64,000 nt of DNA from Nocardioides alpinus (GTDB lineage Bacteria; Actinomycetota; Actinomycetes; Propionibacteriales; Nocardioidaceae), in the NCBI RefSeq assembly GCF_900112035.1, contig NZ_FOKC01000001.1:1-64000 (forward strand). The letters run 5' to 3'. The translations under genes and the position numbers were made by a program. The notes beneath the pieces were generated by a model. That model was not told the DNA's origin. It ran no database searches and saw only the letters and a list, made by a program, of their open reading frames with translations. Shown here in pieces: positions 47,068 through 55,167 of the stretch (positions within the stretch are counted from its first letter, which is position 1; each line of letters opens with the position of its first letter).

Positions 47068-47541
47068 ATGGATGAGATCGACGGCAAGGTGATCGACCTC
47101 TTCGCCCGCGAGCCCCGGCTGGGCGTGCTCGAGGCGAGCCGTCGCCTGGGCATCGCGCGCGGCACCGTCCAGGCCCGCCTCGACAAGCTGGTCGCCTCCG
47201 GGGTGATCACCGGCTGGGGCCCCGACCTCTCCCCCGAGGCCCTCGGCTACCCCGTGACGGCCTTCCTGACCCTCGAGATCCGCCAGGGGGCCGGTCACGA
47301 CACGGTCGCCCTCCACCTGGCAGCGATCCCCGAGGTGCTCGAGGCCTTCACGATCACCGGGGCCGGCGACATGTGGGCGCGCGTGGTCGCGCGGTCGAAC
47401 GCCGACCTCCAGCGCGTCATCGACCTGGTGCTCACCGAGCCCGGTATCGACCGCTCGACGACGGTCATCGCGCTGGCCACGCAGATCGGCTACCGCGTGG
47501 CCCCGTTGGCGCGAGCTGCGGTCAGTCCCCCGCCCGCATGA
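47068..47541 (+). CDS. Lrp/AsnC-family regulator (probable regulator of hppD)
   Basis: A 157-residue regulator with an N-terminal helix-turn-helix (about 5-45, EASRRLGIARGTVQARLDKL) and a RAM ligand domain (GAGDMWARVVARSNADLQRV). The ATG has GAGGGG seven bases upstream. Tyrosine or phenylalanine is a reasonable effector because hppD is divergent from it. The 3' end overlaps the convergent thioesterase gene by 20 bases. Confidence 0.9.
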   Translation: MDEIDGKVIDLFAREPRLGVLEASRRLGIARGTVQARLDKLVASGVITGWGPDLSPEALGYPVTAFLTLEIRQGAGHDTVALHLAAIPEVLEAFTITGAGDMWARVVARSNADLQRVIDLVLTEPGIDRSTTVIALATQIGYRVAPLARAAVSPPPA

Positions 47542-48037
47542 TCAGGCAGGTCGAGGTCGCGTGGGCGACCAGCTTGCCGGCGCCGTCGGTGAGCTGCGCC
47601 TGCGCGAGGGCCGTACGTCGTCCACGCTGGATGACGGTGCCCTCGCAGGTGAGCAGCCCCGAGTCGATCGTGACGGGGCGCAGGAACTTCACGGTGAGGT
47701 CGACCGAGGTGTAGAACTCGCCGGCCGCCAGCGTGGTGTGGACCGCACAGGCGGCCGCGGTGTCGAGCAGGGTCGAGATCACCCCACCGTGCACGCTGCC
47801 GAGCGGGTTGTAGTGGAACCCGGCCGCCGGCATCTCCACGACCACACGTCCGGCCTCGGGACGCAGGTCGGTGACGCCGAGGGTGTCCATGATCGGCGGG
47901 TGCGGCATCCCGCCCTCCCGCATCGACTGGAGCTGCTCGAGGCCGGTCATCTCCAGGAGCGCGCCCAGGTCGACCTGCCCCGGGGTCGTCCAGGTGAAGG
48001 TGCGCGTCTCGGTCTCGTAGGGGGTGGTCTGCGACAT
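47522..48037 (-). CDS. PaaI-type hotdog thioesterase
   Basis: A 171-residue hotdog-fold protein. The catalytic region reads NPLGSVHGGVISTLLDTAAA, the HGG(V/A) plus helix pattern of PaaI/YigI thioesterases, and ADLTVKFLRP-like VDLTVKFLRPVTIDSG follows. It probably hydrolyses an acyl- or aryl-CoA. It is divergent from an HxlR regulator, 54 bases away. Confidence 0.88.
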   Translation of the reverse strand: MSQTTPYETETRTFTWTTPGQVDLGALLEMTGLEQLQSMREGGMPHPPIMDTLGVTDLRPEAGRVVVEMPAAGFHYNPLGSVHGGVISTLLDTAAACAVHTTLAAGEFYTSVDLTVKFLRPVTIDSGLLTCEGTVIQRGRRTALAQAQLTDGAGKLVAHATSTCLIMRAGD

Positions 48038-48079
48038 GGAGCCAGCATGCGTTCCTTGCCTGAGTCTGTCAACTGGACC

Positions 48080-48085
48080 TAGCAT
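48080..48085 (+). promoter_or_regulatory. -10 box TAGCAT, leaderless, HxlR regulator
   Basis: TAGCAT ends six bases before the ATG at 48092, which favours that start over the GTG at 48086. Confidence 0.5.
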
Positions 48086-48091
48086 GTGGGC

Positions 48092-48574
48092 ATGGCCACA
48101 CCTCCCGCCGCGCTCGCCTTCTCCACCGACAACTGCACCATCGGCCGGGCGATGGCGGTCCTCGGGGAGCGGTGGACCTTCGTGGTGGTGCGCGAGGTCG
48201 CCAACGGCATCCGCCGCTTCGACGACATGCGCCGCCACACCGGGATGCCGCGCCAGGTCCTCACCGACCGGCTGACCCTCCTCGTCGAGCACGACATCCT
48301 GCGCCGGGTGGCCTACCGCGAGGACGGCCAGCGCGAGCGCCACGAGTACCGCCTGACCGACAAGGGCTTCGAGCTCTTCCCGGTGATGCTCGCGGTCGCG
48401 GAGTGGGGCGACCGCTACTACGCCGACGACGACGGGCCGCCGGTCGAGTTCGCGCACCGCGACTGCGGCGCGTCCATCGCGGTGGCGATCCGCTGCGCCG
48501 AGGGGCACGAGCTCGCCGGACCGCGCGACCTCGTCAGCCGCCCGGGGCCGGGGGTCAAGCCGTTCGGGGACTGA
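48092..48574 (+). CDS. HxlR-family regulator
   Basis: A 160-residue winged-helix regulator. NCTIGRAMAVLGERWTFVVV and LRRVAYREDGQRERHEYRLT are HxlR hallmarks, with the conserved Cys near residue 17. Members respond to reactive aldehydes, redox state or aromatics. The target is probably the divergent thioesterase. Confidence 0.9.
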   Translation: MATPPAALAFSTDNCTIGRAMAVLGERWTFVVVREVANGIRRFDDMRRHTGMPRQVLTDRLTLLVEHDILRRVAYREDGQRERHEYRLTDKGFELFPVMLAVAEWGDRYYADDDGPPVEFAHRDCGASIAVAIRCAEGHELAGPRDLVSRPGPGVKPFGD

Positions 48575-48577
48575 CCC

Positions 48578-49213
48578 TCACCGGAGCCGCTCGGCGACCT
48601 CGTGCGCCGCCGCGATCACCTGCGGCGCCACCTCGGCCTCGTCGATGGCCTCGGCCAACGTCACGATCCCCACGCTCGCCCGCAGCCCTTCGACACCGCG
48701 CACCGGCGCGGCCAGGCCGCGGGCGCCGCTCTGCAGCTCCCCGCTGGTGACGGCGTACGACGGCTCCGCGACGTCGAGCAGCGCGATCGCCTTCCCTGCG
48801 GCGCCCTGCGACAGCTGGTGCCGCGCCCCCACGCGGTAGGACACGTGGAAGTCGGTCCACGTCGGCTCGACGACCGCCAGCGCCAGCGCCTCGTCGCCGT
48901 CGGCCACCGTGAGGTGGGCCGTCGAGCCGATCGACTCGGCGAGCGAGCGCAGGACCGGCATGGCGAGGTCGCGCAGGATCGGCTGGACGGCACTGGCCAG
49001 GTGGAGCACCCCGAGCCCGACGAAGAGCCGCGATCGCGCGTCGCGCCGCACCAGTCCGTGCTGCTCGAGCGTGCTGATCAGGCGGTAGACCACCGTGCGG
49101 TTGACCTGCAGGCGTCCCGACAGCTCGGTGATGGTGAGCCCCTCGGGGCTCTCCGCGAGCACCCGCAGCACCCGGAGTCCGCGGTCGAGCGTCTGCGAGG
49201 TCTCCGAGGGCAT
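48578..49213 (-). CDS. IclR-family regulator
   Basis: A 211-residue regulator, shorter than the usual 240-260. The N-terminal helix-turn-helix (LTITELSGRLQVNRTVVYRL) and the effector domain (VGARHQLSQGAAGKAIALLD, then GLRASVGIVTL) are plain. The C-terminus is somewhat trimmed. It is convergent with the HxlR gene (three-base gap), so no target can be named from its neighbours. Confidence 0.87.
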   Translation of the reverse strand: MPSETSQTLDRGLRVLRVLAESPEGLTITELSGRLQVNRTVVYRLISTLEQHGLVRRDARSRLFVGLGVLHLASAVQPILRDLAMPVLRSLAESIGSTAHLTVADGDEALALAVVEPTWTDFHVSYRVGARHQLSQGAAGKAIALLDVAEPSYAVTSGELQSGARGLAAPVRGVEGLRASVGIVTLAEAIDEAEVAPQVIAAAHEVAERLR

Positions 49214-49240
49214 TGCGTCAGTCTGGCAGGAACCGGTCGG

Positions 49241-51019
49241 TCAGGACGACTGACGCATCGCCCACTCGCGGATCCGGTTGATCCGCTCGTGGAGCTGGTC
49301 GGCGTTGGCCACCGCGGCGGGCGGTCCGCCGCACTCCTTGCGCAGCGTCGAGTGGGTGATGCCGTGCGCTTGCCCGGTGCGGTGGTGCCACGCGGCGACG
49401 AGCCCGTTGAGCTCGCGGCGCAGCACCCCGAGCTGCTGGTGGGTGCTGAGCTGCTCGACCGAGTCCACGACCCGGTCCTCCAGGCCGTCGGCCTTCTGCT
49501 TGCGGGCACGCTCGCTCTGCCGCGAGTGCAGCAGCTCGCGCACCTGGTCGGGCTCGAGGAGCCCGGGGATGCCGAGGAAGTCCATCTCCTCCTCCGAGCC
49601 GGACAGCACCTCGCCGGAGTGGCCGAACTGGGCCCCGTCGTAGAGCACGTGGTCGAAGGACGCCGTCGAGCCCAGCGCCTCCCACGACATCTCCAGCTCG
49701 TCGGAGGCACCCTCCCCCGCGTTGGCCTCGGCCAGCAGGTCGTTCTCCGCGGCGAAGATGTCGTCCTCGTCGGTGACCCGGCGACCGAGCACGTGGTCGC
49801 GCTGGGCCTCCATGTCGGAGGCGAACTCGAGCAGCGTCGGCACCGACGGCAAGAACACCGATGCGGTCTCGCCGCGGGAGCGCGCGCGGACGAAGCGGCC
49901 CACGGCCTGGGCGAAGAAGAGCGGCGTCGAGGTGGTGGTCGCCCACACCCCGACCGCGAGGCGCGGCACGTCGACGCCCTCGGAGACCATCCGCACCGCG
50001 ACCATCCAGCGCTTCTCCGACTCGGTGAAGGTCGCGATCTTCTTCGAGGCGCCCTTCTCGTCGGAGAGCACGACGGTCGGTGACTCGCCGCTGATCTTCT
50101 TGAGCAGGCCGGCGTAGGCGCGCGCGGTCTCCTGGTCGCTGGCGATGACCATGCCGCCGGCGTCGGGGACGTGACGGCGTACCTCCGAGAGTCGCCTGTC
50201 GGCCGCCTGCAGCACGGCGGGCATCCAGGACCCCTGCGGGTCAAGGGCCGTACGGAGTGCGTGGGCGTGCATGTCCTTGGTGAGCGGCTCACCGAGTCGG
50301 GCCACGATCTCGTCGCCGGCACGGGTGCGCCACTGCATCTCGCCGGAGTAGGCCATGAAGAGGACCGGGCGCACGACGTGGTCGGCCAGCGCGTGGGCGT
50401 AGCCGTAGGTGAAGTCCGGCAGCGACGTGGGGATGCCGTCCTCGCCGGGCGCGTAGGTGACGAACGGGATCGGGTTGATGTCGGAGCGGAACGGCGTGCC
50501 GGTCAGGGAGAGCCGGCGGGTGGCGGGATCGAAGGACTCCCGCACACCTTCACCCCACGACAGCGCGTCGCCGGCGTGGTGGATCTCGTCGAGGATGACC
50601 AGTGTCTTGAAGCGCTCCGTGCGGATGCGCATCGCGAGCGGGTTGACCGCCACCCCGGCGTAGGTCACCGCGATGCCGACGTAGTCGTCGGAGGTGCGGC
50701 CCTTGCCGGCGGAGTAGGTCGGGTCGATCGGGATGCCGGCCTTGGCCGCGGCCTCGGCCCACTGCGTCTTGAGGTGCTCGGTCGGAGCGACGACCGTGAT
50801 CCGGTCGACGATGCGTCGGCTCAGCAGGTCGGCCGCGACGGTCAGCGCGAAGGTCGTCTTGCCGGCACCGGGGGTGGCGACGGCGAGGAAGTCGCGGGGC
50901 TGGCGCGACTGGTAGGAGTCCATCGCCGCCTGCTGCCAGGCGCGGAGGGAGGGCGCGGTGCCCCAGGCGGCCCGGTCGGGCCACGCGGGGGGCAGCGGCA
51001 GCTCGGGCCGCCCCGTCAC
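49241..51019 (-). CDS. SF2 DEAD/DEAH-box helicase
   Basis: A 592-residue ATP-dependent helicase. Walker A ATPGAGKTT is at 48-56, Walker B ILDEIHHAGD carries the DEIH box, motif III is LSLTGTPFRSD and motif VI is FAQAVGRFVRARSRG with the arginine finger. The style is XPB/Ssl2-like, with a C-terminal helical region of about 170 residues. The GTG start overlaps the DUF3039 stop (GTGA). A DNA repair or remodelling role is inferred. Confidence 0.88.
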   Translation of the reverse strand: MTGRPELPLPPAWPDRAAWGTAPSLRAWQQAAMDSYQSRQPRDFLAVATPGAGKTTFALTVAADLLSRRIVDRITVVAPTEHLKTQWAEAAAKAGIPIDPTYSAGKGRTSDDYVGIAVTYAGVAVNPLAMRIRTERFKTLVILDEIHHAGDALSWGEGVRESFDPATRRLSLTGTPFRSDINPIPFVTYAPGEDGIPTSLPDFTYGYAHALADHVVRPVLFMAYSGEMQWRTRAGDEIVARLGEPLTKDMHAHALRTALDPQGSWMPAVLQAADRRLSEVRRHVPDAGGMVIASDQETARAYAGLLKKISGESPTVVLSDEKGASKKIATFTESEKRWMVAVRMVSEGVDVPRLAVGVWATTTSTPLFFAQAVGRFVRARSRGETASVFLPSVPTLLEFASDMEAQRDHVLGRRVTDEDDIFAAENDLLAEANAGEGASDELEMSWEALGSTASFDHVLYDGAQFGHSGEVLSGSEEEMDFLGIPGLLEPDQVRELLHSRQSERARKQKADGLEDRVVDSVEQLSTHQQLGVLRRELNGLVAAWHHRTGQAHGITHSTLRKECGGPPAAVANADQLHERINRIREWAMRQSS

Positions 51020-51306
51020 GCCTCGGGACCCGAGCCGTCGCCGCCAGAGCCGCCGGGCTTGTCGCCCGGCTTCATCGACTCCCAGATCTCCTTGCAGTCC
51101 GGGCACACGGGGAACTTCTCCGGGGCCCGCGAGGGGACCCAGACCTTGCCGCACAGCGCGATCACAGGGGTGCCCAGGACCATGGCCTCGGTGAGCTTGT
51201 CCTTGGGGACGTAGTGGGAGAACCGCTCGTGGTCGCCCTCGTCGGTGGGCACCGTCTGACGCTCTTCGATCGTCTGACTGCCGGGGGAGAATCCGATGGT
51301 GCTCAT
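51016..51306 (-). CDS. DUF3039 zinc-ribbon-like protein
   Basis: A 96-residue protein. The sequence PVIALCGKVWVPSRAPEKFP is followed by VCPDCKEIWE, three cysteines that, with the His of DHERFSHYV, could bind zinc. DUF3039 genes are commonly next to this helicase in actinobacteria, and here the two are translationally coupled. A TAGGCT box lies eight bases before the ATG. Confidence 0.85.
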   Translation of the reverse strand: MSTIGFSPGSQTIEERQTVPTDEGDHERFSHYVPKDKLTEAMVLGTPVIALCGKVWVPSRAPEKFPVCPDCKEIWESMKPGDKPGGSGGDGSGPEA

Positions 51307-51314
51307 GATGGGGC

Positions 51315-51320
51315 AGCCTA
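51315..51320 (-). promoter_or_regulatory. -10 box TAGGCT before DUF3039-helicase
   Basis: On the minus strand TAGGCT ends eight bases before the ATG at 51306, at the outer limit of the leaderless spacing seen elsewhere in the window. Confidence 0.4.
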
Positions 51321-51329
51321 GTTCACGGG

Positions 51330-51896
51330 TCAGTTGAGGTCGGGATCGACGGGGCGGGTCACGTGCCAGGCGAGCATGCCCGGCTGGCGTCGCATCACGT
51401 CGCGGCGCAGTCCGCTCGTGTCGACCCGGAAGGCGTCGTCCGCCTCCCCCGTCACGACGTACCAGCTGCCCTCCTCTACCTCGCCCTCGAGCTGCTCGGC
51501 GCCCCAGCCGGCATAGCCGGCGAAGACCCGCAGCGCGGTGAGCGAGCCGTCGACGAGCTCGGTCGGGGTGTCGAGGTCGACCATGCCGAGCAGCCCGGCG
51601 ACGGGCCGCCACCCGACCGGCACGTCCTGCGGGTCACGCAGTGCCGCGACCGCCAGGGCACCGTCGGTGCCGACCGGTCCCCCGCGGAAGAGGACCTCCG
51701 GCTCGGCCACCGCGTCACCCCAGGGCTCGAGCACCTCGGCGACCGGGACCTGTGACGGTCGGTTGAGCACGACGCCGAGCGCCCCCTCCGAGTTGACGTC
51801 GAGCAGCAGCACGACGGTGTCGACGAAGTTGGGGTCCTGCAGGGCCGGTGTCGCCACCAGCAGCATCCCCGATGCCAGCTGCATGCGGTCCATCAT
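51330..51896 (-). CDS. YqgE/AlgH family protein (UPF0301)
   Basis: A 188-residue protein. LASGMLLVATPALQDPNFVD, GALGVVLNRPSQVPV and GGPVGTDGALAVAAL are the conserved UPF0301 segments, as is FAGYAGWGAEQLEGEVEEG. The family's biochemical role is unknown; AlgH links to alginate control in Pseudomonas. The gene is complete. Confidence 0.9.
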   Translation of the reverse strand: MMDRMQLASGMLLVATPALQDPNFVDTVVLLLDVNSEGALGVVLNRPSQVPVAEVLEPWGDAVAEPEVLFRGGPVGTDGALAVAALRDPQDVPVGWRPVAGLLGMVDLDTPTELVDGSLTALRVFAGYAGWGAEQLEGEVEEGSWYVVTGEADDAFRVDTSGLRRDVMRRQPGMLAWHVTRPVDPDLN

Positions 51897-51905
51897 GACA
51901 GGCGC

Positions 51906-52433
51906 TCAGGCGGCCAGCACCGCTTTCAGCCGCTGGACCAGCGACGGCGCGCCGGTCTCGGTCCGCCGGCGCGCGCCCGGGACGTACGACGTCCGCGCTC
52001 CGGCCTCGATGGACCGCCCGACCCGGGCGGCGGCCTCCCCCGGCCCACTGGCGCGACCCGCCATCAGGGCGAGCATCTCGTGCTCCTTGGTGGTCGCGAC
52101 CGCCAGGGTGCGGGCCATCTCGGGGCTGGTGGGGTGGGCGACGTGGTGGTCGATGACGGCCCGGATGCCGGGCATGTCCTCGGCGGCCGCGAGCCACGCG
52201 AGGGCGACGGCGTTCTCGAGGTCGAGGGGCTGGTCGGACAGCTCGCGCTCGACGTGGCCGGCCAGGCGGGTGTGCCAGCGCAGGGTCAGCGCCCCCAGCA
52301 GGGTCAGCTCGTCGCCGAAGGTGTCGGCGACGCCCTCCACGTCGAGGGGCAGGCGGCCGTCGAGGCGGTGGTCGGCGGCGGCGATCACGGCGCGGAGCAC
52401 GTCCGCGCGGCGGTGGTGGGACGTCCAGGTCAT
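51906..52433 (-). CDS. Conserved hypothetical protein, probably controlled by the divergent TetR
   Basis: A 175-residue, mostly alpha-helical cytoplasmic protein with no signal peptide or membrane helix. I do not recognise a domain. A ribosome site AAGGAG precedes MTWTSHHRRAD, and this start lies downstream of the operator; a longer frame to 52529 would run through it. The 28-bp palindrome lies about 20 bases before the start, in the shared promoter with the TetR gene, so it is the most likely TetR target. Confidence 0.7.
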   Translation of the reverse strand: MTWTSHHRRADVLRAVIAAADHRLDGRLPLDVEGVADTFGDELTLLGALTLRWHTRLAGHVERELSDQPLDLENAVALAWLAAAEDMPGIRAVIDHHVAHPTSPEMARTLAVATTKEHEMLALMAGRASGPGEAAARVGRSIEAGARTSYVPGARRRTETGAPSLVQRLKAVLAA

Positions 52434-52450
52434 GGCGGTCTCCTTGGTGA

Positions 52451-52478
52451 CATACCGGAAGTACGTACTTCGAGTATG
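52451..52478. promoter_or_regulatory. 28-bp palindrome, probable TetR operator
   Basis: The core GAAGTACGTACTTC (52458-52471) is a perfect 14-bp palindrome. CATAC on the left and GTATG on the right extend it after a two-base gap on each side. It lies between the divergent hypothetical and TetR genes, overlapping the promoter of the former. Long two-dimer sites of this kind are known for TetR-family proteins such as QacR. Confidence 0.7.
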
Positions 52479-52512
52479 CCAAGCCCTTCCCGGGAGCGCC
52501 AACCACTCCGCC

Positions 52513-52526
52513 GTGAGTCGGGTCAC
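52513..52526. promoter_or_regulatory. Crp-like dyad before the TetR gene
   Basis: GTGA-GTCGGG-TCAC overlaps the -35 region of the TetR promoter, its centre about 36 bases before the predicted transcript start. Confidence 0.35.
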
Positions 52527-52543
52527 CACCTGGACAGGTCACC

Positions 52544-52549
52544 TAGGCT
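52544..52549 (+). promoter_or_regulatory. -10 box TAGGCT, leaderless, TetR gene
   Basis: TAGGCT ends six bases before the ATG at 52556 and no ribosome site is visible. Confidence 0.55.
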
Positions 52550-52555
52550 GCGCCC

Positions 52556-53182
52556 ATGACTCGGCGTGCGCGCTTCTCGGCCTCCACCAAGCGTGCCCTC
52601 GTCGACGTCGCGGAGCGGCTCTTCACCGAGAACGGCTACACCGCGACCTCGCTCGACGCGATCGTCGGGGGCGCCGACGTCACCAAGGGCGCGCTCTACC
52701 ACCACTTCAGCGGCAAGCAGGCGATCTTCGAGGCCGCCTTCGAGCGGGTGGAGTCGCGCGCGACCAGCGGGATCTCCCGGGCCACCGACGGGCACAAGGA
52801 CCCGTGGGACAAGGCCCAGGCCGGGCTGCGCGCGTTCCTCACCGCGGTGCAGGAGCCGGCCTACCGGCAGATCGTCATCTCCGACGGCCCCTCGGTGCTG
52901 GGGCACGAGCGGTTCCGCGAGCAGGAGGAGCGCTCGACGTACGCCATCGTCGACGAGATCGTCCGCTCCGCGCTGGACACCGACGCGTGGGAACTCGACG
53001 ACGCCATGCTCGACACGTTCACCCGCATCTTCTTCGGGGCGATGTCCGCCGCCGGCGGGTCCGTGGCGGCGAGCGACGACCCGGCGTCCGCGGCGCTCCG
53101 GGTGGAGACCGCGATCGGCTTCATCCTGGCCGGCCTCCAGCACCAGCTGGAGAGCGGCGCGGGGCCTACTTCGCGAACGTGA
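52556..53182 (+). CDS. TetR-family repressor
   Basis: A 208-residue repressor. The N-terminal helix-turn-helix lies at about residues 12-58 (AERLFTENGYTATSLDAIVG, VTKGALYHHFSGKQAIFEAA). The helical ligand domain follows (SDGPSVLGHERFREQEERST). The effector is unknown. A 28-bp palindrome lies about 80 bases upstream. The 3' end overlaps the convergent DUF3048 gene by 17 bases. Confidence 0.92.
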   Translation: MTRRARFSASTKRALVDVAERLFTENGYTATSLDAIVGGADVTKGALYHHFSGKQAIFEAAFERVESRATSGISRATDGHKDPWDKAQAGLRAFLTAVQEPAYRQIVISDGPSVLGHERFREQEERSTYAIVDEIVRSALDTDAWELDDAMLDTFTRIFFGAMSAAGGSVAASDDPASAALRVETAIGFILAGLQHQLESGAGPTSRT

Positions 53183-54191
53183 GGTCGCCGTTGACGGCCG
53201 GGACCAGCTCGACCCACACGTGACCGGCCGGCACGGCGAGGTCGCCGTCCTTGGTCGACAGCTCGATGGCGCCGGTCAGCCCGTCCTTGGTCCAGGTGCC
53301 CCGGATCACGCGGCCGCCGTGGAAGAGCAGCGCGGCGCCCTTGCCCTCGAACTTGGTCTCGGGAACGGGGTAACCAGCCGGGTCGCGGTAGCCGGCGTCG
53401 CCCACCTTGACCCGCAGCACCAGCACGGAGTCGGCCGGGAACCGGTCGCCCTCGGCGGCGTAGGAGTCGGTGTTGACGTAGCCGCCGTCCTGGAACTGCC
53501 ACGAGGTCGAGTGCGCGCCGAAGTCGGCGGTCAGGGTGCTCGCCTTGCCGCCCCTGGGCAGGTCGGCCTCGGTGCCCCACGGCAGATAGGCCGGCGGCTC
53601 CTCCTCGACCTTGAGCCGCTTGGAGATCTCGCCGAGGCGGGCGAAGAGGTTGTAGGGGGCAGACCGCGAGGTCTCGCGGTAGACACCCGCATCGCCCTCC
53701 GTGATCCACGGGATCCCGGCACCGTCGATCCGGTTGATCGTGACCGGCGCAGCGCCACTCGTCACGACGGTCGCACCCTCCGGCACGATGCCGATGTCGC
53801 TGGCGCGCATGGAGCGCACCGGGCCGATGTTGGCCGGGACCTTGGAGTAGTAGAACGCCGCAAGGCGCGTGTATCCGCCCTCGACGAGCTCCTCGACGAC
53901 CAGGTCCGCCGAGCCGAGCCCGACCTGCGGGGCGCTCGAGGAGGTGTTGTCGACCTTCGTGACGATGACCGGGTGCTTCGGGGCATTGCCCGTGCGCTCG
54001 AGACCCGTCAGCGGCCAGTAGGTCGGCTCGGGCGGCGCCTCGGTCGTCTCGGAGGAGGTGGGTTCGGACGGAGCGGCCTCGGCGGGCGTCTCCTCGTCGT
54101 CCCCGCCACCGCAGCCGGCGAGGAGCAGCGAGGCCGCGACGAGCGCGGCGACGACTGCCTTGGACGAGGACGGGTGAAGACGGTGACGCAC
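53166..54191 (-). CDS. DUF3048 lipoprotein (YerB-like)
   Basis: A 341-residue exported protein. The lipobox is LAGC, followed by a Gly/Asp/Glu/Pro-rich linker to about residue 55. The conserved parts are PLTGLERTGN, VIVTKVDNTSSSAPQVGLGS, DLVVEELVEGGYTRLAAFYY, ANIGPVRSMRASDI and GRVIRGTWTKDG. DUF3048 proteins are surface lipoproteins of unknown role, possibly cell-wall related. The GTG start has GGAG ten bases upstream. Confidence 0.88.
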   Translation of the reverse strand: MRHRLHPSSSKAVVAALVAASLLLAGCGGGDDEETPAEAAPSEPTSSETTEAPPEPTYWPLTGLERTGNAPKHPVIVTKVDNTSSSAPQVGLGSADLVVEELVEGGYTRLAAFYYSKVPANIGPVRSMRASDIGIVPEGATVVTSGAAPVTINRIDGAGIPWITEGDAGVYRETSRSAPYNLFARLGEISKRLKVEEEPPAYLPWGTEADLPRGGKASTLTADFGAHSTSWQFQDGGYVNTDSYAAEGDRFPADSVLVLRVKVGDAGYRDPAGYPVPETKFEGKGAALLFHGGRVIRGTWTKDGLTGAIELSTKDGDLAVPAGHVWVELVPAVNGDLTFAK

Positions 54192-54246
54192 GGGGAGCTC
54201 CGATCCAGCGGGGGTGTCGAGCGGTGGTTCTGGCACAAAGTGTGGG

Positions 54247-54278
54247 GGCGCGCCTTCGACGATCCGCGAAGGCGCGCC
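54247..54278 (-). terminator. Terminator of the NlpC/P60 gene
   Basis: A 12-bp perfect stem GGCGCGCCTTCG/CGAAGGCGCGCC around an eight-base loop lies 52 bases downstream of the NlpC/P60 stop and upstream of the DUF3048 gene. It has no T-tract. Confidence 0.7.
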
Positions 54279-54330
54279 ACAGGGTAGATCAGCAGGAACT
54301 GCCTACCAATCCGAGCCTGTCACCCCCTTC

Positions 54331-54858
54331 TCAGGCCCGGCGCAACGTGCCGCCGAACCAGCTGGACGTCCACGGCACGGCCACCCGGACCCGCTGGCCC
54401 GAGCCGGGCGAGTGCACCATGACGGCGTGCCCGCGCGACCAGCGCAGGAAGATCGCCGCGTGGTAGACGCCGCCGCTGCCGTAGAAGAACATCAGGTCGC
54501 CGGCGCGCATGTCGGACTTGGCGATCCGGCGGGTGAAACCGGCCTGGGCGCCCGACGTACGCGGCACGGAGAAGCCGGCGCGGCGGTAGCTGTACTGGAT
54601 GAGGCCCGAGCAGTCGAAGCGGTCGGGCCCCGCCGCCCCGTAGGCGTAGGCGTCACCGCGCTGGCGCAGGGCGGTGTCACGGGCACTGAGCACCCGGGCG
54701 CTGACCTTGCGGGCAGCGGTGGCCTTGCTGGTGACGCCGGCCGTGCCGGTGGCGCCGTCCGCGGCGGTGGCCGGCGGGGCGGTCATCGTGGTGGCGCTGA
54801 GGCCGAGACCGGCCAGGGCGAGCGCGCAGGCTCGCGCCGTACGAGAAGTCGCAGGCAT
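54331..54858 (-). CDS. Secreted NlpC/P60 peptidoglycan endopeptidase
   Basis: A 175-residue exported hydrolase with a signal peptide to about residue 33. The papain-like site is Cys83 in DRFDCSGLIQYSYRRAG, His133 in GVYHAAIFL and a third polar residue near HSPGSG. A short helical stretch (35-65) precedes the catalytic domain. It cuts peptide cross-links in the wall. It is controlled by the c-di-AMP riboswitch directly upstream. Confidence 0.93.
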   Translation of the reverse strand: MPATSRTARACALALAGLGLSATTMTAPPATAADGATGTAGVTSKATAARKVSARVLSARDTALRQRGDAYAYGAAGPDRFDCSGLIQYSYRRAGFSVPRTSGAQAGFTRRIAKSDMRAGDLMFFYGSGGVYHAAIFLRWSRGHAVMVHSPGSGQRVRVAVPWTSSWFGGTLRRA

Positions 54859-54876
54859 GGAGGTGTTCCTTTCCCA

Positions 54877-55062
54877 CGCCTGTGAGGTGAGCTGTCGGGT
54901 TGGGACTGGAAAGTGCCCCGCCGCCCTGCGGCGACTTCACCCCGAGCCGACGCGTGCACACGTGCACGGACCGGCGTGGAACCTGTGGGTCCCCCACTCC
55001 TGCCCTCGTATGTTCTCGGGGGTCCGCTCCGGTCGGGCAGGACTCGGCGTTGTCCGGTGCGG
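54877..55062 (-). ncRNA. Cyclic di-AMP (ydaO-yuaA) riboswitch
   Basis: Read on the minus strand, the leader contains CCGAGTCCTGCCC paired with GGGCAGGAG, then GTGGGGGACCCACAGGTTCC, CGGGGTGAAGTCGC and finally AACCCGACAGCTCACCTC before ACAGGCGT. These are the conserved blocks of the actinobacterial ydaO-yuaA class, which senses c-di-AMP and often precedes cell-wall hydrolase genes. It ends about 18 bases before the NlpC/P60 ATG and explains most of the 309-bp gap. The 5' limit is approximate. Confidence 0.9.
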
Positions 55063-55118
55063 GTGGGTCTCTCGACCGCCGACCAAGGTAGGCACGTCCA
55101 CGGGGCAGGGCAAAACGC

Positions 55119-55160
55119 ATCACGGCCCCGACCCGCATGTCTGCAGGTCAGGGCCGTGAT
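55119..55160 (-). terminator. Terminator of the fabG-like gene
   Basis: On the minus strand a 15-bp stem (ATCACGGCCCTGACC with its partner, one mismatch) and a 12-base loop are followed by GCGTTTTGC, a short T-run. It lies seven bases after the reductase stop. Confidence 0.85.
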
Positions 55161-55167
55161 CTGGGTC

